In this document: one piece after another, positions 23,872 to 32,331 of the stretch
How positions within the stretch are numbered: position 1 is the stretch's first letter
Layout: the number at the start of each line of letters is the position of its first letter
From: [Enterobacter] lignolyticus SCF1
GTDB lineage: Bacteria > Pseudomonadota > Gammaproteobacteria > Enterobacterales > Enterobacteriaceae
Assembly: GCF_000164865.1 (NCBI RefSeq)
Contig: NC_014618.1
Coordinates: 1,798,001 to 1,862,000 of the forward strand
Reading direction: 5' to 3'
DNA length: 64,000 nt
Program-made: the position numbers and the translations under genes
Notes under the pieces: generated by a model
What the model was told of the DNA's origin: nothing
Databases searched by the model: none
What the model saw: the letters and a program-made list of their open reading frames with translations, nothing else

Positions 23872-26800
23872 TGGATCAATTCCGGTAACCGGTAAAGCAG
23901 ACGTCTGGCAGCGGGCCAGCCAGCATCCATAAAAATATCCAGACTTTCTATCAAGCGGGCGCGTCGGTGCTCATCTTCAAAAATAGTTTTATAGTCAGCA
24001 AGAAAGACACCCATCATTTTTACCAGTTGTACCATCCCCATATGCTCATTCTGGAAACCAAATTTTGTTCCGTGATGTAATGCATGAGCCATCAGATCAA
24101 AACACTTGGCTGGATCGACAGGAACCAGTGTTTCAAGCAATTCCAGAAGGTAGTAAATGGTCTGTGGCGTGCTGCAATCACCAATGCGCCGCATGTGCAA
24201 TTCAGTTTCGTTTATAAATTGCTTAAGTTCTTCATGTTCTACTAATGGCTTGGCAGGATTATGTTTTCCTTCACAAGCAAAGCGAAGTTGTAGACATGCT
24301 CCATCTATAATTGCAAAACAGCGTCTTACTTCTTCCTGGTTAGTCTCTGTCAGGTCAGTACGTGGGACGTACTCTTCCAGTTTTTTCCCGGCAGCATCAA
24401 TGATGCTATAGGCCATATCTAACGCCCGGCGTCTGATTCCGATATCCTTCTGCGTACTCTGTTCGGCAAAACCAAGAACGAATCTATCCCTTAATGTAAA
24501 CAAGATTTGATTAAGCTCATCACTATAAACAGTGGGAGCGGCGATCCAGCACTGAAGAATATCGTGTGCTTCTCTGTTTTCATGGTTTACCCAGAGAATT
24601 ACCAGATCGATGCTAACTATCTTGCGAATACGTTTCTGACGTTCAGGATCGTGACTAAAGCGTCCCAGCAGTTTCTGAATAAGGCAGAAAGAGCGCATCG
24701 GGTCGGTATATAACAGATATCTTATCCCATACCCAACCATATGCTCTATTATGCCGGTATTGATTTCCTGCTCCACGCGTTCATTCAGATAGCGCCATAC
24801 GCCATCTGGATCAATATCCCACAACCGTAACAGGCGTATTGATGCCTGAAGGCGAACGGCCGGGTGAGGGTCAATCAGTACCCTTTCGATATCAGGTTTC
24901 AGTCGGTCGTACAAATCGGGACGTAAAGGAATAACATCCAGAAAAACTTGTGCAGCATCAATCCTCGGTGCAGGAGAGCCCCAACTGACGCTGTTTGCAA
25001 AATCATCCTCGGTATCTTCATTGACCGTTGGAGATATTGCACGCGAGGTCATATGTAATAGAGCCAAAAAATGAGAGGTTAGTTCATCTGCCCGGTTAGC
25101 ATTTACAAGCGGTAATAATTTTTGTCCAACAACAGCTGAGCAGGCCTGAACAATAACATCCTCTGCGGTTGTGCGTACATAGGGATGAATACTTGCAGAG
25201 TTGAGCTGTTCGCGAAGCTGCTCGAGAATGCCAAAAACATCTTCCAGCAATAATTCAGACGAAAGTGTATTATTCGCTGTTAGCCCCAGCGCAGCTTTTG
25301 TTGTTTTGACAGCATTGATAAGCATAGCATTGGCTGGTTCATTTCGATCCAAACCTTCGATAAAATCATAAGGTATATCCGTACTAACACTGACCGGGGA
25401 AACATCGAAAAGTCTTTTATTGCCTGATGTGTCATTATCCCCCCGCGTATTTTTCAGAAATTCCCGGGCTGCTTCAGTAGAAAGATTATCTGCGCCAATC
25501 GCGTTGAACAGGCGATATAACAGTCGTTCCTTTGCTTCTTCCGGGTAAATATAGCCAGAGAAATTATACTGGAATGCTGTATTCTCCAGCATTTGCCGTT
25601 CCTCCACTGGACGCCGGGCAATTCCTTTGCTGACCAAATCGATAGCATCTTTACGAGTATCTTCGTTCCGGATAAACGCTTCCTGCGCTGCAATGGACCA
25701 GAGAAAATCAACTAGGCTATCATTACGTTCATTTGCTGCCAGAAAGAGCCTGGCCCAGAAGATTGCCAGTGAGGCTTTTTGACGAATAAGTTGTGCGAGA
25801 ACTAACACGTCTGCTTCAGTCGTACTTTTCAAATGCTGAAATAGTTTCTTAACCAGTACTTCTCCGTCATGCGCGTGTTCGCCTGTAGGATTGTACGCCC
25901 AGATGTGGCTGTGATCGGCTTTAAGAGATATATCATTCCCGGAAATGGATAAAAGCATCACAGGGGAATCGACAGGATGACGCCGGGCAACATATCCATT
26001 TAAAGCACTGACGGCGGCATCAATAGCCTGATCGGGGTGTTGTTCGAGAAAACGGGAGAAATACTCACCGAGTGAATAGCGTGCCGATTCATAGTCCTGT
26101 CGGGCATTTGATCTCAGAGGCAGAATTCGACTGTTTCCCAGCGTTGTTTCCCGTTCTTCGGTGACATCGTAGCTATAGACAAACCCGAATACTTTGGCAA
26201 CAAACGCAGGCGCACGATCTGCTATTTTTTTGATATTGTAACAGAGTACAGGAACTTCTTCTGAACCAAAATGCTGGAGACGTTCGACGGAAATAATCTG
26301 TTCCAGTAAACAACAAGATGCATCAACATCGGTATTGATCGTATCTGCAACGTAGGGGATAGCACTTCTGACAAAATAGCCCGGCTCACTCTGCTTAAAG
26401 CCATAAGAAAGCACTGTTCGACTGGCTGTACCCAGCATATTGCGTAAATCAGGAGCAGTCACCCGCTTAGTCAGCGGGTGCAGCAAAAATCGCAACGTCT
26501 CGGCAACCTTATCGATTTCAGGCGTTAAAGCCGATACCAGATGTACCCATGGAAGTAGGGCCACTTCTTTTTCATCTTCAAATCGTATTGCCAGAGCACC
26601 GCAGAGATGGCCGAGCGTGGAAATAACGTTCTGATCGTCCATTGCCACACGTTCAGCAAGCCAGAGCAGGTCGTTTTGTGCAACAGGATATTCAGCCGCA
26701 ATCCGGCCTGTTGAACTACGGATAATCGGATCGCCATCGTTATCATTAACCAGATGACTTACAGCCTGCCAGAAACTGTGATGATTTTCGTCATAATCCC

Positions 26801-28727
26801 AAATTTCCTGAAGCACAAAACCCAATGCGGGAGAAAGCATCAATCCCTGCGCCTGCTGTTTAGGGAAACGCAAGGTTCCCGCAATGAGTGCGTCGGGATC
26901 GAATGAAACTTTTGCCGCTGCATAGTCAAAGAGCAGATGATGACGAAACTGCACCCAGCGATCGTTAGCATCCCTGACGACAACGCCTTCACGAGAGAGT
27001 GTATCAATCATGTCAGCATCCGCTTCCGTCAACAGGGAGGGTGCCCTGAGTGAACGCGTACCAATCATGTGATCAACCAGTACCTTAAGACACTGTTGGG
27101 CATTCAGCCCATATTGATCAACGCGGTACTGCCAGTAGAGTTTTAATAATTCGCTCTGGGATGAAATACGACTCAGATTAATATCCGCATATTGCGAAAC
27201 CAGGTCTGCCAGCAATCGTGTATTAAACGGTACTTTCGCTAAATCGTGAAGCCTGTCAGAAGTTTGACCCAGTGCTGTTGCCAGCGCCGCTGATTGTTCC
27301 AGTAACCGGCTGAATTCCTTATCTGACCAGCGTGGTGGAATAACAATATGGCGAACCGAAGAAAACTGCATATCGGCACGTTCGGCCACTGGAGGATGAC
27401 CTTTAAACAGATCGCGAAGTTTCCTTCCCATACGTAAATCGAAACTGCGAATAGAGGCAATAACACGCCATCGCCCCTTTTGATTCAGTACTTGTTCAAT
27501 CAGAGGACGAAAAACGGCCTCACCTTTGCCTCCACGGGTCGCATCCAGTGCATCAATAATCAGCCAGCCGTCAGAAGTGCCATCCCATGCTTCCAGTACA
27601 TCCGTCAGGCTATGGTCAAGCCGGAGCTCACGGCTCAGTCCTTCGAGTGACTCAACCGAATAGTGATCGACTGCCAGTTCAAGAACATCGTCCCCGCGAT
27701 TGCGCAGGTTGCGGGCCAGCGCATTCAACACTCCGCTTTTACCGGCCCCCGGTTCACCAATGATCAATAGTGAACCTGACTGTACGGCTTGCTCAACGTC
27801 ACTCTGGCATTCTCTGCGAAGGGTAACGGGTTGACCTATCTGACTTTCAATGGCCTCATATCGGTTAAGGGAATCAGCAATCTCCTGAGAATGCTGCTGT
27901 AGTCGGGCAATATCATTCTTGTATCGAGGAGACGCAGCGAGTTTGATCCCTTTTCCCGCAAGTCCGTTGCGAAATACTGACAGATCGCCGCCGCCGCGAC
28001 GGGACATCATTTCTCCGCAAATGTCGGTAAAAATACTGAATGCTGTCGCTGCATCTGAACCTTCAGCAAGACTCTGAGCAAGCTGTAAACAGGCCGGTGA
28101 CGTCATATTTCCCGCATCTACAATCAAAACAACAACCAGGCGGCAAAGTTCAGAAGCAAGATGAGGAGGCTGGGGATCAGACGTTATGCTGTTCCAGACC
28201 GTGGAAATACAGTTCTCAAAAATGCTGAACACCTTTACCTGCTGTTGATTCATTGCTCCGCAGCCGTGCTGAGAAAAAAGAGATAAGGCAGCAGGAAGAT
28301 CTTCCCGAATTGAAGCTGGTGCTCTGGTACTTACGGCTAAAACCAGACGATCTTTACTGGAATCAAGAGGCCGGTTCCATTCCAGAGAACCATTACCATC
28401 CCGGCATGTTAGCCAGTGCCGGACAAACTGCTCCACAGTCCGGTAAAAAGGACTTGCTTTATCATCTGAAAGTGAAAGCGTTGTTTTCGCCTGAACAGCG
28501 ATAAAACCCTCTGCGGATGTGGCGACCAATATATCGTCAACCGGCGCTTCGGTTTCAAAACGCAGCCAGACGGGAGAAGCCTCGCCCAATCCTAATCGTG
28601 CATCCAGTCGGCTACCAGACAGTATCTGAGCAGCAAAGTGAGCGCCCAGTTTTTGCTCAAATAAAATACCGCCACTGGTTGCTGCTCCCCCACCATTTGC
28701 GGGACCGTTCAGATTCGTATCAGACAA
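23868..28727 (-). CDS. 1619-residue STAND-like NTPase with nuclease-like N-domain
   Basis: The N-terminus (about 1-100) reads GGILFEQKLGAHFAAQIL, then ETEAPVDDILVATSAEGFIAVQAKTT, with Asp 64/65 and Gln 79-x-Lys 81 spaced as in PD-(D/E)XK/Cap4-like domains. A P-loop GEPGAGKS is at 324-331 and a Walker B WLIIDALDAT at 388-397, followed by VIASIRSFD as in STAND ATPases. The remaining 1100 residues are helical and include HEAT-like pieces (HPAVRLQASIRLLRLWDID). This order (effector, NTPase switch, repeat sensor) is that of Avs/NLR-type phage sensors, but I cannot match it to a named type. First gene of a unit with the nuclease-like gene downstream; divergent from the P4-like immunity region. Confidence 0.65.
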   Translation of the reverse strand: MSDTNLNGPANGGGAATSGGILFEQKLGAHFAAQILSGSRLDARLGLGEASPVWLRFETEAPVDDILVATSAEGFIAVQAKTTLSLSDDKASPFYRTVEQFVRHWLTCRDGNGSLEWNRPLDSSKDRLVLAVSTRAPASIREDLPAALSLFSQHGCGAMNQQQVKVFSIFENCISTVWNSITSDPQPPHLASELCRLVVVLIVDAGNMTSPACLQLAQSLAEGSDAATAFSIFTDICGEMMSRRGGGDLSVFRNGLAGKGIKLAASPRYKNDIARLQQHSQEIADSLNRYEAIESQIGQPVTLRRECQSDVEQAVQSGSLLIIGEPGAGKSGVLNALARNLRNRGDDVLELAVDHYSVESLEGLSRELRLDHSLTDVLEAWDGTSDGWLIIDALDATRGGKGEAVFRPLIEQVLNQKGRWRVIASIRSFDLRMGRKLRDLFKGHPPVAERADMQFSSVRHIVIPPRWSDKEFSRLLEQSAALATALGQTSDRLHDLAKVPFNTRLLADLVSQYADINLSRISSQSELLKLYWQYRVDQYGLNAQQCLKVLVDHMIGTRSLRAPSLLTEADADMIDTLSREGVVVRDANDRWVQFRHHLLFDYAAAKVSFDPDALIAGTLRFPKQQAQGLMLSPALGFVLQEIWDYDENHHSFWQAVSHLVNDNDGDPIIRSSTGRIAAEYPVAQNDLLWLAERVAMDDQNVISTLGHLCGALAIRFEDEKEVALLPWVHLVSALTPEIDKVAETLRFLLHPLTKRVTAPDLRNMLGTASRTVLSYGFKQSEPGYFVRSAIPYVADTINTDVDASCCLLEQIISVERLQHFGSEEVPVLCYNIKKIADRAPAFVAKVFGFVYSYDVTEERETTLGNSRILPLRSNARQDYESARYSLGEYFSRFLEQHPDQAIDAAVSALNGYVARRHPVDSPVMLLSISGNDISLKADHSHIWAYNPTGEHAHDGEVLVKKLFQHLKSTTEADVLVLAQLIRQKASLAIFWARLFLAANERNDSLVDFLWSIAAQEAFIRNEDTRKDAIDLVSKGIARRPVEERQMLENTAFQYNFSGYIYPEEAKERLLYRLFNAIGADNLSTEAAREFLKNTRGDNDTSGNKRLFDVSPVSVSTDIPYDFIEGLDRNEPANAMLINAVKTTKAALGLTANNTLSSELLLEDVFGILEQLREQLNSASIHPYVRTTAEDVIVQACSAVVGQKLLPLVNANRADELTSHFLALLHMTSRAISPTVNEDTEDDFANSVSWGSPAPRIDAAQVFLDVIPLRPDLYDRLKPDIERVLIDPHPAVRLQASIRLLRLWDIDPDGVWRYLNERVEQEINTGIIEHMVGYGIRYLLYTDPMRSFCLIQKLLGRFSHDPERQKRIRKIVSIDLVILWVNHENREAHDILQCWIAAPTVYSDELNQILFTLRDRFVLGFAEQSTQKDIGIRRRALDMAYSIIDAAGKKLEEYVPRTDLTETNQEEVRRCFAIIDGACLQLRFACEGKHNPAKPLVEHEELKQFINETELHMRRIGDCSTPQTIYYLLELLETLVPVDPAKCFDLMAHALHHGTKFGFQNEHMGMVQLVKMMGVFLADYKTIFEDEHRRARLIESLDIFMDAGWPAARRLLYRLPELIQ

Positions 28728-28860
28728 GTTCCACCTTCGTATAATGAATGCAGTGCGAATGCACTGGCGTTATTGCTGCTGGTTCTTATTTTATGAACAG
28801 TTCGATAATAAAACAAAGACATAAAAAATGAAGGGATAAATCTGCTGGAAAATTCATGAG

Positions 28861-29091
28861 GTGAAACAAGCCGTAAATCGTAATGGCCGTCGTACACAAA
28901 CACCCCTTGCCGCTCATCCCCAATCGCAGTATCCTTCCCCCGCGCCTGCAAAATCAGGCGTCGGGCTTGACCTCCTGAACCTCTTAGTGACGACACAATG
29001 GCGCGTCTGCGCTTTTTTTTGTGTCGTGCGCACGGCTGCACCTCAATGGCGGGCCGGGCGGGGGCGTCGCAAGACGCGCCGGTGTCACTAA
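28861..29091 (+). CDS. Ash/Icd-like small ORF of a P4-type immunity region
   Basis: A 76-codon frame (GTG start proposed) whose middle AKSGVG and end AAPQWRAGRGRRKTRR resemble the Ash/Icd-like small proteins found in P4-type satellites and prophage remnants. The equivalent region of island 2 can be read as RSATSQWWAGRGHRK in one frame. The frame overlaps the putative C4-type RNA, as is usual in these regions, so protein production is uncertain. A second, overlapping frame runs on into the next gene. Confidence 0.4.
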   Translation: MKQAVNRNGRRTQTPLAAHPQSQYPSPAPAKSGVGLDLLNLLVTTQWRVCAFFCVVRTAAPQWRAGRGRRKTRRCH

Positions 29092-29176
29092 GGCCGGTAA
29101 GGTCAACCCCGTCCGGTTCCGCCACCCGTGAGATTGACCTCTCCGCTGGCGGTATTCAAATACCACTTAGTGGAGG
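28961..29176 (+). ncRNA. C4-type antisense RNA region, island 1
   Basis: Two short segments are each present twice in sense and once in complement. TTGACCT at 28967-28973 and 29134-29140 pairs with AGGTCAA at 29100-29106. CTTAGTGAC at 28983-28991 and CTTAGTG at 29166-29172 pair with GTCACTAAG at 29084-29092. The last copy abuts the ribosome site TGGAGG of the gene at 29184. A central hairpin (ACGACACAA / TTGTGTCGT, 28990-29027) separates the arms. This is the layout of the C4/CI immunity RNAs of phages P1, P7 and P4. Island 2 has the same layout with different pairing sequences. Confidence 0.72.
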
Positions 29177-29183
29177 TTGCCCT

Positions 29184-29648
29184 GTGGCTACAATCCTCAC
29201 CCCTGACTGCGATTTACTCGATTTATTGTCCGTTCCCTTCAGCGCCGCCACGGACTTCACCGTCCTTGCCGACTACTGCGCCCGCTTCGCTGAAGCCCTG
29301 ATAGAAACCGACGAACCCGCGCTGCGGCTGGCGCTCTGCGGGCGGCTGCACGCCAGCCTTGCGCTGCTGCAACCCACGCTCAACGATCCCATCCCACCGC
29401 ATCTGATGGAAAGCCTGACCGTTGACACACCTCCCGCTGCGCCGCAACACGTTGATCCCGAGCCTGATTTGTTGTGCGAATACAGCCTCGCGTTGCTCCA
29501 GCTCTTGATGGAACGCGCGATGGAGCCGAAGACAGAACAAACCCTGACTGGATTGTTGTGTGAGCTGGTCTGGTACTTTGTCGAAGGGCTGAAAGCCCCG
29601 CGCTGGCTGCGTACTACCGACGGCGTGAAATCTATCGGCGAGGTGTAG
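29184..29648 (+). CDS. Small satellite protein, probable target of the C4-type RNA (island 1)
   Basis: A 154-residue protein starting at GTG 29184 after GGAGG (29172-29176). It is a paralogue of the protein at 49293 in island 2: shared blocks are PLSAATDFTVLA / PFSAATDFTVLA, LxPTLxDPIPxHLxESLTVD and APRWLRT. No known domain recognised; mostly helical, acidic, cytoplasmic. Its ribosome site lies inside the last arm of the antisense RNA pairing, so its expression should be switched by that RNA. The open frame extends upstream to 28998, but that part corresponds to the RNA region and is not included. Confidence 0.7.
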   Translation: MATILTPDCDLLDLLSVPFSAATDFTVLADYCARFAEALIETDEPALRLALCGRLHASLALLQPTLNDPIPPHLMESLTVDTPPAAPQHVDPEPDLLCEYSLALLQLLMERAMEPKTEQTLTGLLCELVWYFVEGLKAPRWLRTTDGVKSIGEV

Positions 29649-29900
29649 ATATGATGCAATCAGACTGGTTTTCCAGCTATAGCTGATATCCCTCCGGCGC
29701 ACTCCGAATACGGAAGCTGCGCCGCATTTTGTCTATCCAAACCGTCATATTCCTTTGAACCGCAAAGGCAGCTTTCTATTATCGGCTTTCTTTGTCGCAC
29801 ATTACGCTCCCGACTGTACGAAATGCTTCACGCGTCGTTACGCTAAGGAAACCAGCCACCATGAGTCTGACCAAAAATTGCGCACCAACCGCTGTTGATG

Positions 29901-29916
29901 TTATATTAAAATATAA
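29901..29916. promoter_or_regulatory. Palindromic operator before the toxin-antitoxin pair
   Basis: TTATATT-AA-AATATAA, a perfect 7-bp inverted repeat with a 2-base centre, ending about 6 bases before the TTGGAGG ribosome site of the antitoxin gene. The position fits autorepression by the antitoxin or the toxin-antitoxin complex. Confidence 0.6.
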
Positions 29917-29932
29917 TATTTGGAGGTGCTCT

Positions 29933-30190
29933 ATGTATACCACTCGCCTGAAAAAGGTCGGCGGATCCGTCATGCTGGCCGTCCCGCCCGCCGTGCTGAA
30001 AACGCTGGCGCTGTCGGCAGACAGCGAAGTCGGCATGACCATTGATAATGGTCGCATCATTATTGAACCGCAAAAGCGGCCTCAGTATTCGCTGGCGGAG
30101 CTGCTGGCGCAGTGCGATCCGCAGGCTGAAATCAGCGATGAAGAGCGAGAATGGGTTGACTCGCCTGCCGCCGGGAGGGAGCTTCTGTAA
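29933..30190 (+). CDS. Type II antitoxin, PemI/ChpS (MazE-like)
   Basis: An 85-residue protein with an AbrB/MazE-type N-terminal DNA-binding fold (TTRLKKVGGSVMLAVPPAVLKTLALS) and the ChpS/PemI-like tail PQYSLAELLAQCDP. It should bind the palindrome upstream and neutralise the toxin encoded next. Start at 29933 after TTGGAGG; the frame is open to 29792 without a ribosome site. The toxin ATG follows the stop codon directly. Confidence 0.87.
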   Translation: MYTTRLKKVGGSVMLAVPPAVLKTLALSADSEVGMTIDNGRIIIEPQKRPQYSLAELLAQCDPQAEISDEEREWVDSPAAGRELL

Positions 30191-30523
30191 ATGGAGAGAG
30201 GAGAGGTCTGGCTCGTTTCGCTTGATCCTACCGCCGGACATGAGCAAAGCGGAAAACGCCCGGTGCTTATCGTTTCTCCGGCTGCGTTTAACCAAATCAC
30301 GCGGTTACCCGTGGTTCTTCCGATAACAACGGGTGGGAACTTTGCCCGTACTGCGGGGTTCGCCGTGTCTCTGGATGGGGCGGGAACGAAAACAACGGGC
30401 GTCATTCGCTGCGATCAGCCGAGAACCATTGATATGGCGGCCAGACACGGTAAGCGGCTTGAGCGTCTGCCTGACGGGATCATCAACGACGTGCTGGCAA
30501 GACTGGCGACCATCCTGACCTGA
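30191..30523 (+). CDS. Type II toxin, PemK/ChpB (MazF-like endoribonuclease)
   Basis: A 110-residue MazF-family protein close to ChpB: ERGEVWLVSLDPTAGHEQSGKRPVLIVSP, PITTGGNFARTAGFAVSL and RTIDMAARHGKRL. Such toxins cut mRNA at short sequence motifs. It begins immediately after the antitoxin stop codon with GGGAGGGA upstream. It is the last gene before the tRNA-Asn end of island 1, so it may stabilise the island by addiction. Confidence 0.88.
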   Translation: MERGEVWLVSLDPTAGHEQSGKRPVLIVSPAAFNQITRLPVVLPITTGGNFARTAGFAVSLDGAGTKTTGVIRCDQPRTIDMAARHGKRLERLPDGIINDVLARLATILT

Positions 30524-30545
30524 CGGTCGTTGGTTCCGGAATACG

Positions 30546-30598
30546 GAAAAGCAAAAAGCCTGCTCGAAAGCAGGCTTTTCAGAATGTGGCTCCTCTGA
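30546..30598. repeat. Right direct repeat of island 1 (attR-like)
   Basis: Identical to 20155-20207. It covers the tRNA-Asn terminator (stem AAAAGCCTGCT / AGCAGGCTTTT, 30554-30579, read on the minus strand) and the 3' end of the intact tRNA-Asn gene. Confidence 0.88.
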
Positions 30599-30662
30599 CT
30601 GGACTCGAACCAGTGACATACGGATTAACAGTCCGCCGTTCTACCGACTGAACTACAGAGGA
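30587..30662 (-). tRNA. tRNA-Asn (GTT)
   Basis: A 76-base gene with encoded CCA. On the minus strand it begins TCCTCTGTAGTTCAGTCGGT, has the anticodon loop CTGTTAATC with anticodon GTT, TTCGAGTC in the T loop, and ends AGAGGAGCCA. Identical to the copies at 40060 (plus) and 49926 (minus). It is the integration site of island 1. From the flanking yeeO gene it corresponds to the asnW position of E. coli. Confidence 0.96.
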
Positions 30663-30824
30663 ATCGTGTGGAGGCTTATCTTAGCGGCGAAAAAAATTTT
30701 GTCAAACCTCATTTCTTGCCTTCGCGCGCGACTGACGTTTCTGTCAACAATTTGTTGTATTTAAGCACAATTATTCAGGAAAAAGGTTTTGCAGTATCCC
30801 GGTTTCTCAATCATTATTTGAAAT

Positions 30825-32279
30825 GTGGTTTCAACTTTTTTCCTAAGGTACCCCTTGAACGTCTCCGCCGCTGTCCGTCAGGCCGTCGCCCGCACGCCCT
30901 GGTATCGAAAACGCAAAAGCTATCGTGTTCTTTTCTGGCGTGAAATCACCCCGCTTGCCGTACCCATCTTTATGGAGAATACCTGCGTACTGCTGATGGG
31001 GGTGCTGAGCACTTTCCTCGTCAGCTGGCTCGGCGCGGAGGCGATGGCCGGGGTCGGGCTGGCGGACAGCTTCAACATGGTGGTGATGGCGTTTTTCGCG
31101 GCGATTGATCTCGGAACGACGGTGGTGGTGGCCTTCAGCCTCGGCAGGCGCGACAGGCGGCGGGCGAGGTCGGCGGCCCGGCAGTCGCTGGTTATCATGA
31201 CGATTTTCGCGGTGATCCTCGCCGCCGTTATCCACTACTTTGGCCGGGAAATCATTGACGTAGTGGCGGGGGACGCCACGGCGAACGTCAAAGCGCTGGC
31301 GCTCAGCTATCTTGAGCTGACGGTGCTGAGCTACCCGGCGGCGGCCATCGCGCTTATCGGCAGCGGGGCGCTGCGCGGCGCCGGCAACACGAAAATACCG
31401 CTGCTGATCAACGGCGGGATGAACATCCTCAACATTATTATCAGCAGCGTCCTGATTTACGGCGCGTTTTCCTGGCCCGGCCTCGGGTTTATCGGCGCCG
31501 GGCTGGGGCTGACCATCTCCCGCTACATCGGTGCGGCGGCGATTCTGTTCGTGCTGACCGTCGGCTTTAACCCGGCGCTGCGCATCCCGCTGAAAAGCTA
31601 TCTCAAGCCGCTTAACGTCGCCATCATCTGGGAGGTGATGGGCATCGGCATTCCGGCAAGCATTGAGTCGGTGCTGTTTAACGGCGGTAAGCTGCTGACG
31701 CAGATGTTCGTCGCCGGAATGGGAACCGACGTGATCGCCGGCAACTTTATCGCTTTCTCGGTGGCGTCGCTGATCAACCTGCCGGGCAACGCGCTCGGGT
31801 CGGCGTCGACCATCATCACCGGCAAGCGGCTGGGGAAAGGTCAGATAGGCCAGGCGGAGCGGCAACTGCGCCATGTGTTCTGGATGTCGACCATCATCCT
31901 GACGATCATCGCCTGGGGCACCGCGCCGCTCGCCGGGCTGTTTGCCTCGTTCTATACCCACGAGGAGAACGTGAAAGAGGTAGTCAAAGTACTGCTGTGG
32001 CTTAACGCGGCGTTTATGCCTATCTGGGCGGCGTCGTGGGTGCTGCCTTCCGGGCTGAAGGGCGCGCGCGACGCGCGGTTCGCCATGTGGGTGTCGATGT
32101 TCAGCATGTGGGGCTGTCGGGTGGTGGCGGGCTACGTGCTCGGCATCATGCTGGGGATGGGCGTGGTCGGGGTGTGGCTCGGGATGGTTCTCGACTGGGC
32201 GGTGCGCGGCGCGCTGTTCTACTGGCGGATGGTCAGCGGACGCTGGCTGTGGAAATATCCGCGGGTCAAACGGGAATAA
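30825..32279 (+). CDS. yeeO: MATE-family exporter YeeO
   Basis: A 484-residue protein with 12 hydrophobic segments, collinear with E. coli YeeO (REITPLAVPIFMENTCVLLMG, GSGALRGAGNTKIPLLINGG, VAGMGTDVIAGNFIAFS, ASWVLPSGLKGARDARFAMW). YeeO exports flavins and dipeptides in E. coli studies; MATE proteins use H+ or Na+ gradients. The start is uncertain: GTG at 30825 is the longest frame, while a TTG at 30855 has AAGG at good spacing. The gene lies between tRNA-Asn and the puu genes. Confidence 0.88.
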   Translation: MVSTFFLRYPLNVSAAVRQAVARTPWYRKRKSYRVLFWREITPLAVPIFMENTCVLLMGVLSTFLVSWLGAEAMAGVGLADSFNMVVMAFFAAIDLGTTVVVAFSLGRRDRRRARSAARQSLVIMTIFAVILAAVIHYFGREIIDVVAGDATANVKALALSYLELTVLSYPAAAIALIGSGALRGAGNTKIPLLINGGMNILNIIISSVLIYGAFSWPGLGFIGAGLGLTISRYIGAAAILFVLTVGFNPALRIPLKSYLKPLNVAIIWEVMGIGIPASIESVLFNGGKLLTQMFVAGMGTDVIAGNFIAFSVASLINLPGNALGSASTIITGKRLGKGQIGQAERQLRHVFWMSTIILTIIAWGTAPLAGLFASFYTHEENVKEVVKVLLWLNAAFMPIWAASWVLPSGLKGARDARFAMWVSMFSMWGCRVVAGYVLGIMLGMGVVGVWLGMVLDWAVRGALFYWRMVSGRWLWKYPRVKRE

Positions 32280-32283
32280 AAAA

Positions 32284-32310
32284 ACGCACAGGGGGGATCG
32301 CCCTGTGCGT
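32284..32310. terminator. Bidirectional terminator between yeeO and puuB
   Basis: Perfect 10-bp stem ACGCACAGGG / CCCTGTGCGT with an AAAAAA run on the left and pyrimidines on the right, between the converging ends of yeeO and puuB. Confidence 0.8.
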
Positions 32311-32331
32311 CGGGTTTATTACCAGAAGACG

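Larger units (their letters stand above)
20208..30598. mobile_element. Genomic island 1 in tRNA-Asn
   Basis: A 10.4-kb segment bounded by 53-bp direct repeats, with AT-rich content over most of its length. It carries an IS3-family element, a nuclease/NTPase gene pair, a P4-like immunity RNA region with its small gene, and a toxin-antitoxin pair. No integrase, excisionase or replication gene is seen, so it is either a remnant or moved in trans. The first 390 bases (20208-20600) are AT-rich and hold no gene I can support. Confidence 0.8.

Noticed and set aside
28998..29183. In-frame upstream extension of the gene at 29184
   Set aside because: It lies in the antisense RNA region, is not conserved as protein in island 2, and the GTG at 29184 has a well-placed GGAGG matching the start of the paralogue.
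30843..31961. 372-codon open frame opposite yeeO
   Set aside because: Arg/Gln/His-rich antisense frame; yeeO on the other strand is clear.
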